This document shows positions 9,158-17,935 of a DNA stretch of 64,000 nt, in pieces. Each line of letters begins with the position of its first letter. The stretch's first letter is position 1. The position numbers and the translations under genes are program-made. Origin of the DNA: Marinospirillum celere (GTDB lineage: Bacteria > Pseudomonadota > Gammaproteobacteria > Pseudomonadales > Halomonadaceae). The stretch spans positions 434,001-498,000 of the forward strand of contig NZ_FOLH01000003.1 in assembly GCF_900112235.1 (NCBI RefSeq), given 5' to 3'. Below the pieces are notes generated by a model. It worked only from the letters and a program-made list of their open reading frames with translations. It was not told the origin of the DNA and did not search any database.

Positions 9158-10480
9158 GTGCGCCAGACATTCATCAAGATTATTCGCTCGCCCTGGGCGC
9201 TACTACTGCCCCTACCTTTTTGGGCAGTAGTTGTTGGTTTGCTTTACTGGCATAACCAACAAATCCTGGATGAAGCTGGCTATGAAATGGCACGCCAAAG
9301 GGGTGAAGTTGCCTTTACTCTGATTCAAACTATGCGCCATTGGAATACTGAACATGGCGGTGTCTATGCCCCTTTGACCGAGGACACACCGGAAAACCCC
9401 TATCTGGACGTCCCGGAAAAAACCATCACCTCACCTTCTGGCATCCAATTAACCAGCCTTAATCCAGCCTATATGACGCGCCAGCTGTCTGAACTCATGC
9501 AAGGCAGCGAACTGGAAATCAACCTGACCAGCAGACGCTTAATGAACCCCAACAATCAACCTGATGTCTGGGAAGCCAAGGTTTTAAACTATCTAGAAGA
9601 AACCGGTGCCAGTGAGTACGTCGAAACTCAAGGTGAACAATTGCGCTATATGGCTCCCCTCTATATGGAGCCAGGTTGCCTGGCCTGTCACGCTCACATG
9701 GGCTATGAAGTTGGTGATCTTCGTGGTGGCCTAAGTGTTTCCTTTCCAAAAACCTACATTCAACGCATGACCCATGAGCTTCACCGTGAAAGCCGTAGCA
9801 CTCATCTGCTGGCTTTTCTGCTGCTTTCAGCGACCGGTAGCCTGGCAATCTATGGGTTACGCCGTCTTCTGACCAGCCTTAATCTGGAGCGCAGTCAGCG
9901 GGAAGCCATTATTCATGAACGTACAGCGAGCCTTCATGAAGAGATACTTCGCAGCCGCGAATCCCAGCAAAAACTTAATTACCTGGCCCACCATGATGAG
10001 CTGACCGGTGCAAAAAATCGTCGCTGGATACTGCGTCAGCTAGACAATTTGCTGGAAGCAGGTGATCTAGAACCCTTGAACCTAGCGGTGATCATGCTTG
10101 ATATTGATCACTTCAAAAAGATCAATGATACCTATGGGCATGATGCTGGTGATCAGGTGCTTAAAAACTTTGTTCGCACCCTGCAGCAGGAACTTCGTGA
10201 AACCGATCAGTTGGGTCGTTATGGTGGCGAAGAATTTTTGGTGCTGTTACCCCATACATCACAAGAAGCTGCCTGGAAGGTAGCCGAGCGCCTGCGCCTA
10301 GCCGTTGAAGCCAGCCTAACCAGTTATCAGACGCATCAATTGAAAATCACTACCAGCCTTGGAATCAGCCTACAGCCCCAGCAGCCCGTCGACTCGGAAC
10401 AACTGATCAACCGTGCGGATGAGGCTCTGTATCAGGCCAAAAAATCAGGCCGCAACCGCACGGTTATCTGGGGTACTTAA
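9158..10480 (+). CDS. Diguanylate cyclase with periplasmic haem-type (DUF3365-like) sensor domain
   Basis: A 440-residue membrane-anchored c-di-GMP synthase. A helix at about 12-31 and another at 217-235 bracket a periplasmic domain of the Tll0287/DUF3365 kind. That domain contains CLACH (Cys174, Cys177, His178), a c-type haem attachment motif, so redox state, oxygen or NO may be sensed. A coiled linker leads to the GGDEF domain. The active site is GGEEF at 356-360, and an RxxD inhibitory site (RETD 347-350) lies exactly five residues before it, so product inhibition is expected. Start GTG at 9158. It ends with a 4-base overlap with the convergent amidase gene. A PilZ-containing BcsA elsewhere in the window is a possible downstream target. 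Confidence 0.9.
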   Translation: MRQTFIKIIRSPWALLLPLPFWAVVVGLLYWHNQQILDEAGYEMARQRGEVAFTLIQTMRHWNTEHGGVYAPLTEDTPENPYLDVPEKTITSPSGIQLTSLNPAYMTRQLSELMQGSELEINLTSRRLMNPNNQPDVWEAKVLNYLEETGASEYVETQGEQLRYMAPLYMEPGCLACHAHMGYEVGDLRGGLSVSFPKTYIQRMTHELHRESRSTHLLAFLLLSATGSLAIYGLRRLLTSLNLERSQREAIIHERTASLHEEILRSRESQQKLNYLAHHDELTGAKNRRWILRQLDNLLEAGDLEPLNLAVIMLDIDHFKKINDTYGHDAGDQVLKNFVRTLQQELRETDQLGRYGGEEFLVLLPHTSQEAAWKVAERLRLAVEASLTSYQTHQLKITTSLGISLQPQQPVDSEQLINRADEALYQAKKSGRNRTVIWGT

Positions 10481-11880
10481 AAAAGCTCTGGACGAAGATG
10501 GGTCAGCGGGTTGGCCTGCTGATAAGCTTGAGCCGCCCGCAGCACCAGCACATCCTCATGGCGTGCACCCACTAACTGCAGGCCGATTGGCAGGCCCGCC
10601 TGAGTAAAGCCACAGGGCACTGAGCAAGCCGGCTGACCCGTCAGGTTGAAGGGGTAGGTAAAGGGCGTCCAAGTCGGCCAGCGTTTTTCTTTCCAGCCTT
10701 CAGGCACTTCCTGACCGGTGGTAAACGCCGGTATTGGCAGGCTGGGTGTCAACAACAGGTCGTACTTCCTATGGAAGAGATTCATTTGTTCAGTTAGGGC
10801 CGCACGCACATTCATGGCACCGGTATAATCCAGCAGGGAAAGTTTTTCAGCCCAGCTAACCACTTCAATCAAGCCGGGGTCCATCACTTCCCTCTGCTTG
10901 GCATCCAAATTACGGATGGCATTGGCTGCACCCCCGTAAAAGAGCACATTGAAGCTTTCCAGTGGGTCTGCAAAGCCTGGGTCAACCTCTTCCACCACGG
11001 CACCTAGGAGTTCAAACACCCGCGCTGCTTCAGCAACACTGGCGGCAATTTCGGGGTCCACATCCACGCGACCAAAACCAGGGCTATAGGCAATACGCAA
11101 GCCTTCCACGCCGCCTTCAATACCTTCCAGGAAAGAATCCTGGCAAGGGGCCAAGGTAGTGTCCCTTGCATCCGGGTTGACCATGACATCCATCATCAGG
11201 GCAGCATCAGCCACCGTCCAGGTCATGGGGCCGGGGTGAGCCAGAGGTGCAAAGGGCGAAGCTGGCCACATGGGAATCAGGCCCTGCGTTGGTTTATGCC
11301 CAACCAAACCACAGAAACCTGCGGGAATACGGATTGAGCCCCCGGCATCCGTACCCAGGGCCAGGGGTGCCATGCCCAGAGGAACAGCTGCACCAGACCC
11401 CCCACTAGAGCCACCAGCGGTTTTTTCCGGGTTCCAGGGGTTATTGGTCGCCCCACACAGAGGGCTATCGGTCACCCCTTTCCAACCCAACTCAGGTGTT
11501 GTGGTTCGCCCCAAGCCAACAAAACCAGCCCGGCGCAGATTGGCCACCACCGGTGAGTCCACTTCATAGGCTTTGCTGTCCGAGGTTTTAGAGCCCTTCA
11601 GATTGGGCCAGCCTGCCGTGACAAACATGTCCTTGATAGCGACTGGAATACCATCCAAAGGCCCCAGCTCCATGCCACGCATCCAGCGCTCTTCACTTTG
11701 CCGCGCCTGCTTGAGCGTGGTTTCCTCGTCCAGAAAACACCAGGCATTCACCTGTTCATCCAAACGATGAATCTGACGAAGATAGGCTTCTGTTGCCTCC
11801 ACTGGCGAAACTTCACGACTGGCATAAAGCTCAAGAAGCTCCAGAGCGGTCAGGCCTTCAATGCGGGTGCTGCTGGTCAT
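10477..11880 (-). CDS. Amidase signature family hydrolase
   Basis: A 467-residue cytosolic amidase with the full Ser-cisSer-Lys triad: Lys83 in PVAIKD, Ser158 in GGSSGGS, and nucleophile Ser182 in TDAGGSIR. The spacings of 75 and 24 residues equal those of fatty acid amide hydrolase. No GatB or GatC partner gene is nearby and the length suits a stand-alone amidase, so a role as GatA is unlikely. The substrate is unknown. AAGGAG precedes ATG 11880. It is divergent from an aminotransferase gene 182 bases away, which may belong to the same catabolic step. Confidence 0.9.
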   Translation of the reverse strand: MTSSTRIEGLTALELLELYASREVSPVEATEAYLRQIHRLDEQVNAWCFLDEETTLKQARQSEERWMRGMELGPLDGIPVAIKDMFVTAGWPNLKGSKTSDSKAYEVDSPVVANLRRAGFVGLGRTTTPELGWKGVTDSPLCGATNNPWNPEKTAGGSSGGSGAAVPLGMAPLALGTDAGGSIRIPAGFCGLVGHKPTQGLIPMWPASPFAPLAHPGPMTWTVADAALMMDVMVNPDARDTTLAPCQDSFLEGIEGGVEGLRIAYSPGFGRVDVDPEIAASVAEAARVFELLGAVVEEVDPGFADPLESFNVLFYGGAANAIRNLDAKQREVMDPGLIEVVSWAEKLSLLDYTGAMNVRAALTEQMNLFHRKYDLLLTPSLPIPAFTTGQEVPEGWKEKRWPTWTPFTYPFNLTGQPACSVPCGFTQAGLPIGLQLVGARHEDVLVLRAAQAYQQANPLTHLRPELF

Positions 11881-12062
11881 GGGCAGGCTCCTTAAAACAC
11901 ATTTTTAGCGATTCAAACAAACTCAAACTAGCCCCTTTTTCAACCTCGGGTCAAGTCACTTAAACAAGATTCCACAAACCTCTTGACCCGCCATGAATAG
12001 CGGCCTAGCCTGAAATTGGCTGCTTACCGCAAAATCTGACCCCCAGCTGTAGGAGTAACAAG

Positions 12063-13280
12063 ATGCGCGATCTGGATACTGAAATGTATGACCGCTCAGA
12101 AGTTTCCATGTTTGGTCCTTCCATGCATGCTATTCCCATGCCAGGCATCCGCCGCATGATCAATATGGCCGCTGACCGTGAAGATGTCATTCACCTTTCC
12201 ATTGGACAACCAGATTTCCCAACACCTGAGCATATTATTGAAGCCCACATTGATGCCCTACGTGCTGGTCAAACCGGTTATACGATGGATTCAGGCCTGC
12301 CTGAACTCCTGACAGCCCTGCGCGATTACTATTCTGAACGCTACAATATTGATCGCCTGACCGAAGAAAACTTTCTGGTAACCACCGGTGCTACTGAAGC
12401 CATGTACCTAGCACTTTCAGCAACGGCAGCTCCTGGACGGCAGTTTATCTGTACTGATCCAACCTTTTTGCTCTATGCACCCCTGATTCGCATGAACGGT
12501 GGTGAGGTCAAACTGATTCCTACCCGCGCCGAGCACGGGCATCAGATCGATCCTCAGGAAGTGATTGATGCCATGGGCATGCGCACCTTTGCCATCGTCC
12601 TCAATTCACCCAGCAATCCAACGGGTACGGTTTATCCTCGGGAAACCGTTGAGGCAATTGTTGAAGAAGCGGCCTATCGTGGGATTTATGTGTTTGCTGA
12701 TGAGGTCTATGACCACCTGATTCTGGACAAGATGGACTTCCCCAGCGTGATCAGCTGTACCACAGACTTGGACCACGTCATGTCCATTTCCAGTTTTTCC
12801 AAAACCTTTAGCATGGCGGGGTTAAGGATCGGCTGGATCATCTCCAGTCAGGGCGCGATTCGTAAACTCAAGCGCTACCACATGTTCACCACCACCGTTG
12901 CCAACACCCCCGGCCAATGGGCAGGGGTGGCCGCTTTGCGCGGCAGTCGTGACTGTGTTGATGACATGGTGACTGAATACCGGCGACGGCGAGACCGCGT
13001 GGTCAAACTGGTCAATGAAGCCCCCTACCTGCAGGGTTATGTACCGGAAGGGGCCTTTTATATCTTCCCCTCCCTACCCAAGGGAACCAATGGCAGTAAA
13101 CTGGCCCTGAAGATGCTGGATGAAATTGGCGTCTGCGTCATCCCCGGTGATGCCTTTGGGGAAGACTGTTCCAATTACATCCGCATCAGCTATTCCAACT
13201 CCATGGAACAAATCGAAGAAGCCTTCGAGCGCATGATTCCCTGGCTGGCCAAACAGAAGCTGGGCAAGGATTACAAGTAA
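12063..13280 (+). CDS. Class I/II pyridoxal-phosphate aminotransferase (aspartate aminotransferase-like)
   Basis: A 405-residue PLP enzyme. Visible landmarks are [26 protein letters not shown] (substrate carboxylate and cofactor contacts), FADEVYD (the Asp that binds the pyridine nitrogen) and [15 protein letters not shown] with the Schiff-base Lys. It resembles the aspartate/aromatic aminotransferase 1-gamma branch, whose members act on Asp, Ala or aromatic amino acids; specificity cannot be read. TAGGAG precedes ATG 12063. Its last 10 bases overlap the convergent metE gene. Confidence 0.88.
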   Translation: MRDLDTEMYDRSEVSMFGPSMHAIPMPGIRRMINMAADREDVIHLSIGQPDFPTPEHIIEAHIDALRAGQTGYTMDSGLPELLTALRDYYSERYNIDRLTEENFLVTTGATEAMYLALSATAAPGRQFICTDPTFLLYAPLIRMNGGEVKLIPTRAEHGHQIDPQEVIDAMGMRTFAIVLNSPSNPTGTVYPRETVEAIVEEAAYRGIYVFADEVYDHLILDKMDFPSVISCTTDLDHVMSISSFSKTFSMAGLRIGWIISSQGAIRKLKRYHMFTTTVANTPGQWAGVAALRGSRDCVDDMVTEYRRRRDRVVKLVNEAPYLQGYVPEGAFYIFPSLPKGTNGSKLALKMLDEIGVCVIPGDAFGEDCSNYIRISYSNSMEQIEEAFERMIPWLAKQKLGKDYK

Positions 13281-15556
13281 GCCTTGCGCAACTGCCTGGC
13301 AGCTTCAACCAGGGCTGCCAGTGCCGGTGTAACTTCTTCCCAGCGCCGGGTTTTCAAGCCACAGTCAGGATTCACCCAAAGGCGTTCAGCCGGTATTTTC
13401 TGCGCGGCTTTTTGCATGAGTTCAACCATCCACTCCACTTCGGGAATGTTGGGGCTGTGGATATCATAAACCCCCGGCCCGATCTCATTGGGGTATTCAA
13501 AGGCTTCAAAGGCATCCAGCAACTCCATGTTTGAGCGCGAGGTTTCGATGGTGATGACATCAGCATCCAGCTCAGCAATGGCTTCAATGATGTCATTGAA
13601 CTCTGAATAGCACATGTGGGTATGAATTTGAGTCGCATCTTCAACAACGGCTGCGGTTAAACGGAAGCTGTCAACGGCCCAACGCAAATAGGCTGCCCAG
13701 TCGGCTTTGCGCAGTGGCAGGCCCTCACGGAAAGCCGGCTCATCAATTTGAATTACCCGAATACCCGCAGCTTCCAGATCCCGCACTTCATCCCGCAGCG
13801 CCAGCGCGATCTGCTTGCAGGTGGTTTCACGTGGCTGATCGTCGCGCACAAAGGCCCACTGCAAACAGGTTAAGGGGCCTGTCAGCATGCCTTTCATCGG
13901 CTTGTCGGTCAGTGATTGAGCATAGCGACTCCATTCCACGGTCATGGCCTGGGGGCGGGAGACATCACCAAAGATCACCGGCGGTTTAACACAACGTGAG
14001 CCATAGCTTTGCACCCAGCCAAAACGGGTAAAGGCATAGCCATCCAGTTGCTCACCAAAGTATTCGACCATGTCATTACGCTCGGCTTCGCCATGTACGG
14101 GCACATCAATACCCAGCTTTTCCTGCTGCTCAACACAATAAGCAATCTCTTGCTTCATTAGTTCCTGATAACGCTCAGTTCCCAGCTCACCTTGCTTATA
14201 ACCGCGACGTGCTTTGCGAATTTCGGGTGTTTGCGGGAAAGAGCCGATGGTCGTGGTCGGGAAAAGGGGGAGTTTTAACCACTCTTTTTGGGCAAGTGCC
14301 CTTTGCTCGTAAGCAGAAGTGCGTGCGTACATCGCTGGGTCAATAGCGGCCAAGCGCTCACTCACTTCAGGACGATGAATACGCGTGGAAGCCTCACGAC
14401 TGACAAGCGCCTGCTGATTTTCTGCCCAGGCTGCTTCTCGCTGCTGGTTCAATTGACCGGTAAGGGCTGCGGCCAGAAGGGTGACCTCATCCAATTTTTG
14501 ACGCGCAAAAGCCAACCAGGATGTAAGCTCTGAATCCAGCTGATCTTCTTGCTCAAGATCATGAGGCACATGTAGCAGTGAGCAGGAAGGTGCTAACCAC
14601 AGACGGTCACCCAGGCGCCCCTGTGCCGATGCCAGCTGCTCTCTCAGTCGCACCAGGTCGGAACGCCAGATGTTGCGACCGTCAATCACCCCGGCCGAAA
14701 GCACCTTATAAGCTGGCAGGCGATCCAGTACCTGTTCCAGTTCTTCGGGTGCTCGCACCAAGTCTAAATGCAGACCTTCGACTGGCAGGTTCACCGCCAA
14801 ACCTAAATTATCCTGCAAACCACCAAAGTAAACGGCCAGCAGCTTTTTCACCGCAACGGCTTGCAGCTGGTTATAGGCGGTTTCAAAAGCCTGCTTCCAC
14901 GCAGTCGGTAAATCCAGTGCCAAAATAGGCTCATCAATCTGCACCCAATCCACGCCCTCATCGGCAAGTTTTTGCAGGAGCGCAGCGTAGACAGGCAGCA
15001 GTTGCGGCAATAAGTCGAGGCTTGAAAACTCACCCTGCGCTTTGCCTAACCAGAGGTAACTCAAAGGACCAACAAGTGTCACCTTAGCTTGATGACCCAG
15101 AGTTTGAGCTTCCTTGACCTCAGCCAGTAGCAACTGAGCATTGAGAGTAAACTCTTGCTGAGGCTGAAATTCAGGCACTAAATAATGGTAGTTGGTATCA
15201 AACCACTTGGTCATTTCACAGGCCGCTGCTGGCTCGCCGGAAGGTGCACGTCCTCTGGCCATACGAAAATAGGTATCCAAGTCCGCTTGATCAGGGCAAG
15301 TATTAAAACGTGGAGGAATGACTCCCAAAATCAGGCTCAGGTTGAGCACTTGATCATAAAAGGCGAAATCACCGACACTGACAAAATCCAGTCCGGCTTC
15401 TTTTTGCTCCTGCCAATGGCGGGCGCGTAACTCCTGGCCAGTGGCTTCCAGTTCCTGAAGCGTGATTTTCTCAGCCCAATAGGCTTCAACAGCTTTTTTC
15501 AGTTCGCGTTGGGCACCGATGCGAGGGTAGCCCAGGGTATGGGTTGTTAGGGTCAT
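13271..15556 (-). CDS. metE: Cobalamin-independent methionine synthase
   Basis: A 761-residue MetE, the usual full length. It transfers the methyl group of 5-methyltetrahydropteroyl-triglutamate to homocysteine. The N-terminal half ([21 protein letters not shown]) is the folate-side barrel. The C-terminal half carries the zinc ligands in [12 protein letters not shown] (His, Cys) and [10 protein letters not shown] (Cys), and the conserved [15 protein letters not shown] lies upstream of ATG 15556. It is divergent from metR, the classical arrangement in which MetR with homocysteine activates metE. I saw no cobalamin riboswitch in the leader. Confidence 0.97.
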   Translation of the reverse strand: MTLTTHTLGYPRIGAQRELKKAVEAYWAEKITLQELEATGQELRARHWQEQKEAGLDFVSVGDFAFYDQVLNLSLILGVIPPRFNTCPDQADLDTYFRMARGRAPSGEPAAACEMTKWFDTNYHYLVPEFQPQQEFTLNAQLLLAEVKEAQTLGHQAKVTLVGPLSYLWLGKAQGEFSSLDLLPQLLPVYAALLQKLADEGVDWVQIDEPILALDLPTAWKQAFETAYNQLQAVAVKKLLAVYFGGLQDNLGLAVNLPVEGLHLDLVRAPEELEQVLDRLPAYKVLSAGVIDGRNIWRSDLVRLREQLASAQGRLGDRLWLAPSCSLLHVPHDLEQEDQLDSELTSWLAFARQKLDEVTLLAAALTGQLNQQREAAWAENQQALVSREASTRIHRPEVSERLAAIDPAMYARTSAYEQRALAQKEWLKLPLFPTTTIGSFPQTPEIRKARRGYKQGELGTERYQELMKQEIAYCVEQQEKLGIDVPVHGEAERNDMVEYFGEQLDGYAFTRFGWVQSYGSRCVKPPVIFGDVSRPQAMTVEWSRYAQSLTDKPMKGMLTGPLTCLQWAFVRDDQPRETTCKQIALALRDEVRDLEAAGIRVIQIDEPAFREGLPLRKADWAAYLRWAVDSFRLTAAVVEDATQIHTHMCYSEFNDIIEAIAELDADVITIETSRSNMELLDAFEAFEYPNEIGPGVYDIHSPNIPEVEWMVELMQKAAQKIPAERLWVNPDCGLKTRRWEEVTPALAALVEAARQLRKAYL

Positions 15557-15601
15557 GATCTTTTCCTTTAAAATTTTTCGTAGCTATTGAGTATTTGGGC
15601 A

Positions 15602-15692
15602 CAAGGCACTGCCGCTCAGGACGCGTAAACACATCCCTGTAAGCTCTGACCACAACCTCCTGTTGTGGACAGCCTGAGCTGGCAGCACCTTG
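15602..15692. repeat. Modular inverted-repeat element, copy 1 (metE/metR)
   Basis: Nested inverted repeat. Outer arms at 15602-15620 and 15673-15692 share CAAGG, CTGCC and GCTCAGG pairings. The core has ACGCGTAAA-C-ACATCCCTGTAAG and then a perfect hairpin, CCACAAC (15650-15656), loop CTCCT, GTTGTGG (15662-15668). The same design and core sequence recur at 59597-59692, and the hairpin recurs at 63548-63566. It lies in the metE 5' side of the divergent region. Role unknown. Confidence 0.85.
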
Positions 15693-15783
15693 CACTCCTC
15701 GCCATCTGCAAGGCTCCAGCACTTAAAACTGAGCCTTGGCACGAGAGATAATGGGTTGCAGTATTCTTCAGGAAGCGGATAAT

Positions 15784-15827
15784 TGAATCAAACTCAAGTT
15801 TTTCCATTTAAAAGTGAATTAATTTCA
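15784..15827. promoter_or_regulatory. MetR-type operator (one consensus, one near-consensus site)
   Basis: TGAA-TTAAT-TTCA at 15815-15827 fits the known MetR consensus TGAA-N5-TTCA exactly and lies 12 bases before the metR start. TGAA-TCAAA-CTCA at 15784-15796 is a near match. Two sites in the metE/metR divergent region are the usual arrangement for metE activation and metR autorepression. Confidence 0.75.
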
Positions 15828-15839
15828 ACAGGCCAAATC

Positions 15840-16769
15840 ATGATCGAATTAAGGCATTTGAAAACTCTGGTCGCTTTAAGAAGCTGCGGTAGTTTGGTTG
15901 ATGCGGCAGAGCGCCTGCATTTAACCCAGTCAGCACTATCTCATCAGCTGAAGTCGCTGGAATATCTGCTGGATACCGAGTTGTTTATCCGCAAGAGCAA
16001 ACCCTTGCAGTTCACACCAGCAGGCCAAAGGCTGCTTAAGCTTGCTGATGACCTACTGCCACGAGTGGAAGCCGCACAAAGGGATTTGCAACGCCTTTCC
16101 AGAGGCCAGGCCGGTCGTCTACATTTGGCTATTGAGTGCCATAGTTGCTATCAGTGGCTGATGCCCACGCTGGATGCCTTTCGTCTGAAGTGGCCTGAAG
16201 TGGAGGTGGATATTCCGGGAGGTCACCATTTTGCTCCCTTACCGGCATTGAAACGCCAGGAGCTGGATCTGGTGATTACCGCCGACCCTCGTCCTATTGA
16301 AGGGGTTAGTTATCAACCTTTATTTCAATATGAAAGCCTTTTGGCGCTACCCAAGGATCATGCCCTGGTTGATCGGGCGTTTATCGAACCTCTGGACCTG
16401 GCCACAGAGACCCTGATCACCTATCCCGTAGAACGTAATCTGTTGGATATTTTCACCCATTTTCTTGACCCGGCAGGCGTGGAGCCAGCGGGGATTCGCA
16501 CCGCAGAGCTGACCATTCTGATGATGCAGTTGGTTGCCAGTCACCGAGGTGTTTGTGCTCTGCCCAATTGGGCGATGACGGAGTATCTGGAAAGAGACTA
16601 TGTCACGGCAAGGCGCATGGGGCCTGAGGGAACCTGGGGCACTCTCTACGCTGCTTTTCGGAGTAGCCAGCAAGAACAAGCTTTTATCCAGGAATTTATC
16701 GAGTTGGCTCGACAAACGTCTGACCGGGTCCTTACAGACATTAAACCGGCTACAAATAACGCTTGTTGA
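15840..16769 (+). CDS. metR: LysR-type activator of methionine genes
   Basis: A 309-residue LysR-family regulator. The N-terminal winged helix reads MIELRHLKTLVALRSCGSL...LTQSALSHQLKSLE, essentially the MetR signature. The rest is the periplasmic-binding-protein-like effector domain, which in MetR binds homocysteine. I chose ATG 15840, where all MetR proteins begin; an in-frame TTG at 15783 would add 19 residues running through the operator. Divergent from metE. A short hairpin at 16800 may end its transcript before the efflux genes. Confidence 0.95.
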   Translation: MIELRHLKTLVALRSCGSLVDAAERLHLTQSALSHQLKSLEYLLDTELFIRKSKPLQFTPAGQRLLKLADDLLPRVEAAQRDLQRLSRGQAGRLHLAIECHSCYQWLMPTLDAFRLKWPEVEVDIPGGHHFAPLPALKRQELDLVITADPRPIEGVSYQPLFQYESLLALPKDHALVDRAFIEPLDLATETLITYPVERNLLDIFTHFLDPAGVEPAGIRTAELTILMMQLVASHRGVCALPNWAMTEYLERDYVTARRMGPEGTWGTLYAAFRSSQQEQAFIQEFIELARQTSDRVLTDIKPATNNAC

Positions 16770-16799
16770 GACAGTGGTTTTTCGGCAAACTAACCGCAA

Positions 16800-16819
16800 T
16801 GGACTACCCAGTCCACTTT
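16800..16819 (+). terminator. Weak terminator-like hairpin after metR
   Basis: TGGACT (16800-16805), loop ACCC, AGTCCA (16810-16815), then C and TTTT. The 6-bp stem and short T-run make it a modest intrinsic terminator between metR and the efflux operon. Confidence 0.45.
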
Positions 16820-16849
16820 TGCTTGTGCTAGCAGGAGAAGGGAGCCATC

Positions 16850-17935
16850 ATGCCTGCCAAAAAAACACTGTCTCTATTACTTGCTCTGGTGCTACTACTC
16901 CTGTTAGTCATTTGGATGATCAGTGGTGATTTATTATCCAGCCAAACCGAAGCACCTGAACGTGAAGTTCCCGAAGAAGCTTCCGCTTTTCGAGTTGAAA
17001 CCCGCTGGCTGGAAGCGGAACCCTTTGCACCTTCTCTGACTTTACAAGGCCAGCTACACCCCTGGCAAACCCTGGAAATCAACGCTGAGACTTCAGGGCG
17101 CGTTAACCAGCTTTTGGTAGAAGAAGGGGAGTATTTACAGAAGGGTCAGGTTTTACTGGCTCTGGATGAAGATACCCGACCGGCTCAACTGGCCCGCTTG
17201 CAGGCTGAAGTAGCCACACGGCAAGCCGAAGTCACGGCTGCAGAGCGCCTGAGAACAGCCAATCACCTTGCCAAAACCGAATATCTGCGTTTAAAGGCCA
17301 GCCTTTTGCAAGTTCAGGCCGAGTTGGAAGCTATGCAGTTGGATATTCGCCATACCCGGCCCCGGGCACCCTTTGCAGGCTATTTGGAAGAAAAACATGT
17401 CGAGCTGGGTTCCAGTGTACAGCCCGGACAAACCCTGGCCCGCGTGGTCAATATCAAGCAATTGAAGGCCGAAGCAAGAGTCCCTCAACAGTCGATTCAT
17501 CAGCTGCAACTAGGGCAGCCTGTGACCTTGGAATTATTGGATGGGCGCCAACTGCAAGGCCAGATTAGTTTTATCGCCCAACAAGCCGAGAGTGCAACGC
17601 GCAGCTTTCGCATTCAGGCCAAGGTAGATAACCCTGAACAGCAGCGGCTGGCCGGTGCCAGTACCAGCCTGCGCATTCATTTACCGGCAACCACCGCTCA
17701 TTACCTTTCCGCTTCTCTGCTCAGCCTTGATGAAGCTGGGCGCCTGGGCGTTAAGCAGGTCGATGAAAATAACCGAGTGGTTTTCACACCCATTCAACTC
17801 TTGAGCAGTGATACTCGCGGAGCCTGGGTATCCGGGCTGCCTGTCAGAGCCCAGGTTATCACGCTGGGGGGCGGGTTTGTTCATGCCGGTGATCAAGTCG
17901 AACCTGTCGTTACTGATGCTTCAGGTGAAGGCTAA
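16850..17935 (+). CDS. RND efflux periplasmic adaptor (membrane fusion protein)
   Basis: A 361-residue HlyD/AcrA-type adaptor linking an RND pump to an outer-membrane channel. A single N-terminal hydrophobic anchor (about 5-24) has no lipobox, so it is probably membrane-anchored rather than lipidated. A split lipoyl domain (EINAETSGRVNQLLVEEGEYLQ and its partner RPRAPFAGYLEEKHVELGSSV) flanks an alpha-hairpin at about 120-170. Beta-barrel and membrane-proximal domains follow. GGGAG lies before ATG 16850. Its stop overlaps the start of the pump gene (TAATG). No outer-membrane channel gene is present, so a shared TolC-like protein is expected. Confidence 0.92.
   Translation: MPAKKTLSLLLALVLLLLLVIWMISGDLLSSQTEAPEREVPEEASAFRVETRWLEAEPFAPSLTLQGQLHPWQTLEINAETSGRVNQLLVEEGEYLQKGQVLLALDEDTRPAQLARLQAEVATRQAEVTAAERLRTANHLAKTEYLRLKASLLQVQAELEAMQLDIRHTRPRAPFAGYLEEKHVELGSSVQPGQTLARVVNIKQLKAEARVPQQSIHQLQLGQPVTLELLDGRQLQGQISFIAQQAESATRSFRIQAKVDNPEQQRLAGASTSLRIHLPATTAHYLSASLLSLDEAGRLGVKQVDENNRVVFTPIQLLSSDTRGAWVSGLPVRAQVITLGGGFVHAGDQVEPVVTDASGEG

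Noticed and set aside
15557-15839. Cobalamin riboswitch upstream of metE
   Set aside because: No B12-box-like sequence was seen. The conserved structure there is a dispersed repeat, and MetR sites explain control.
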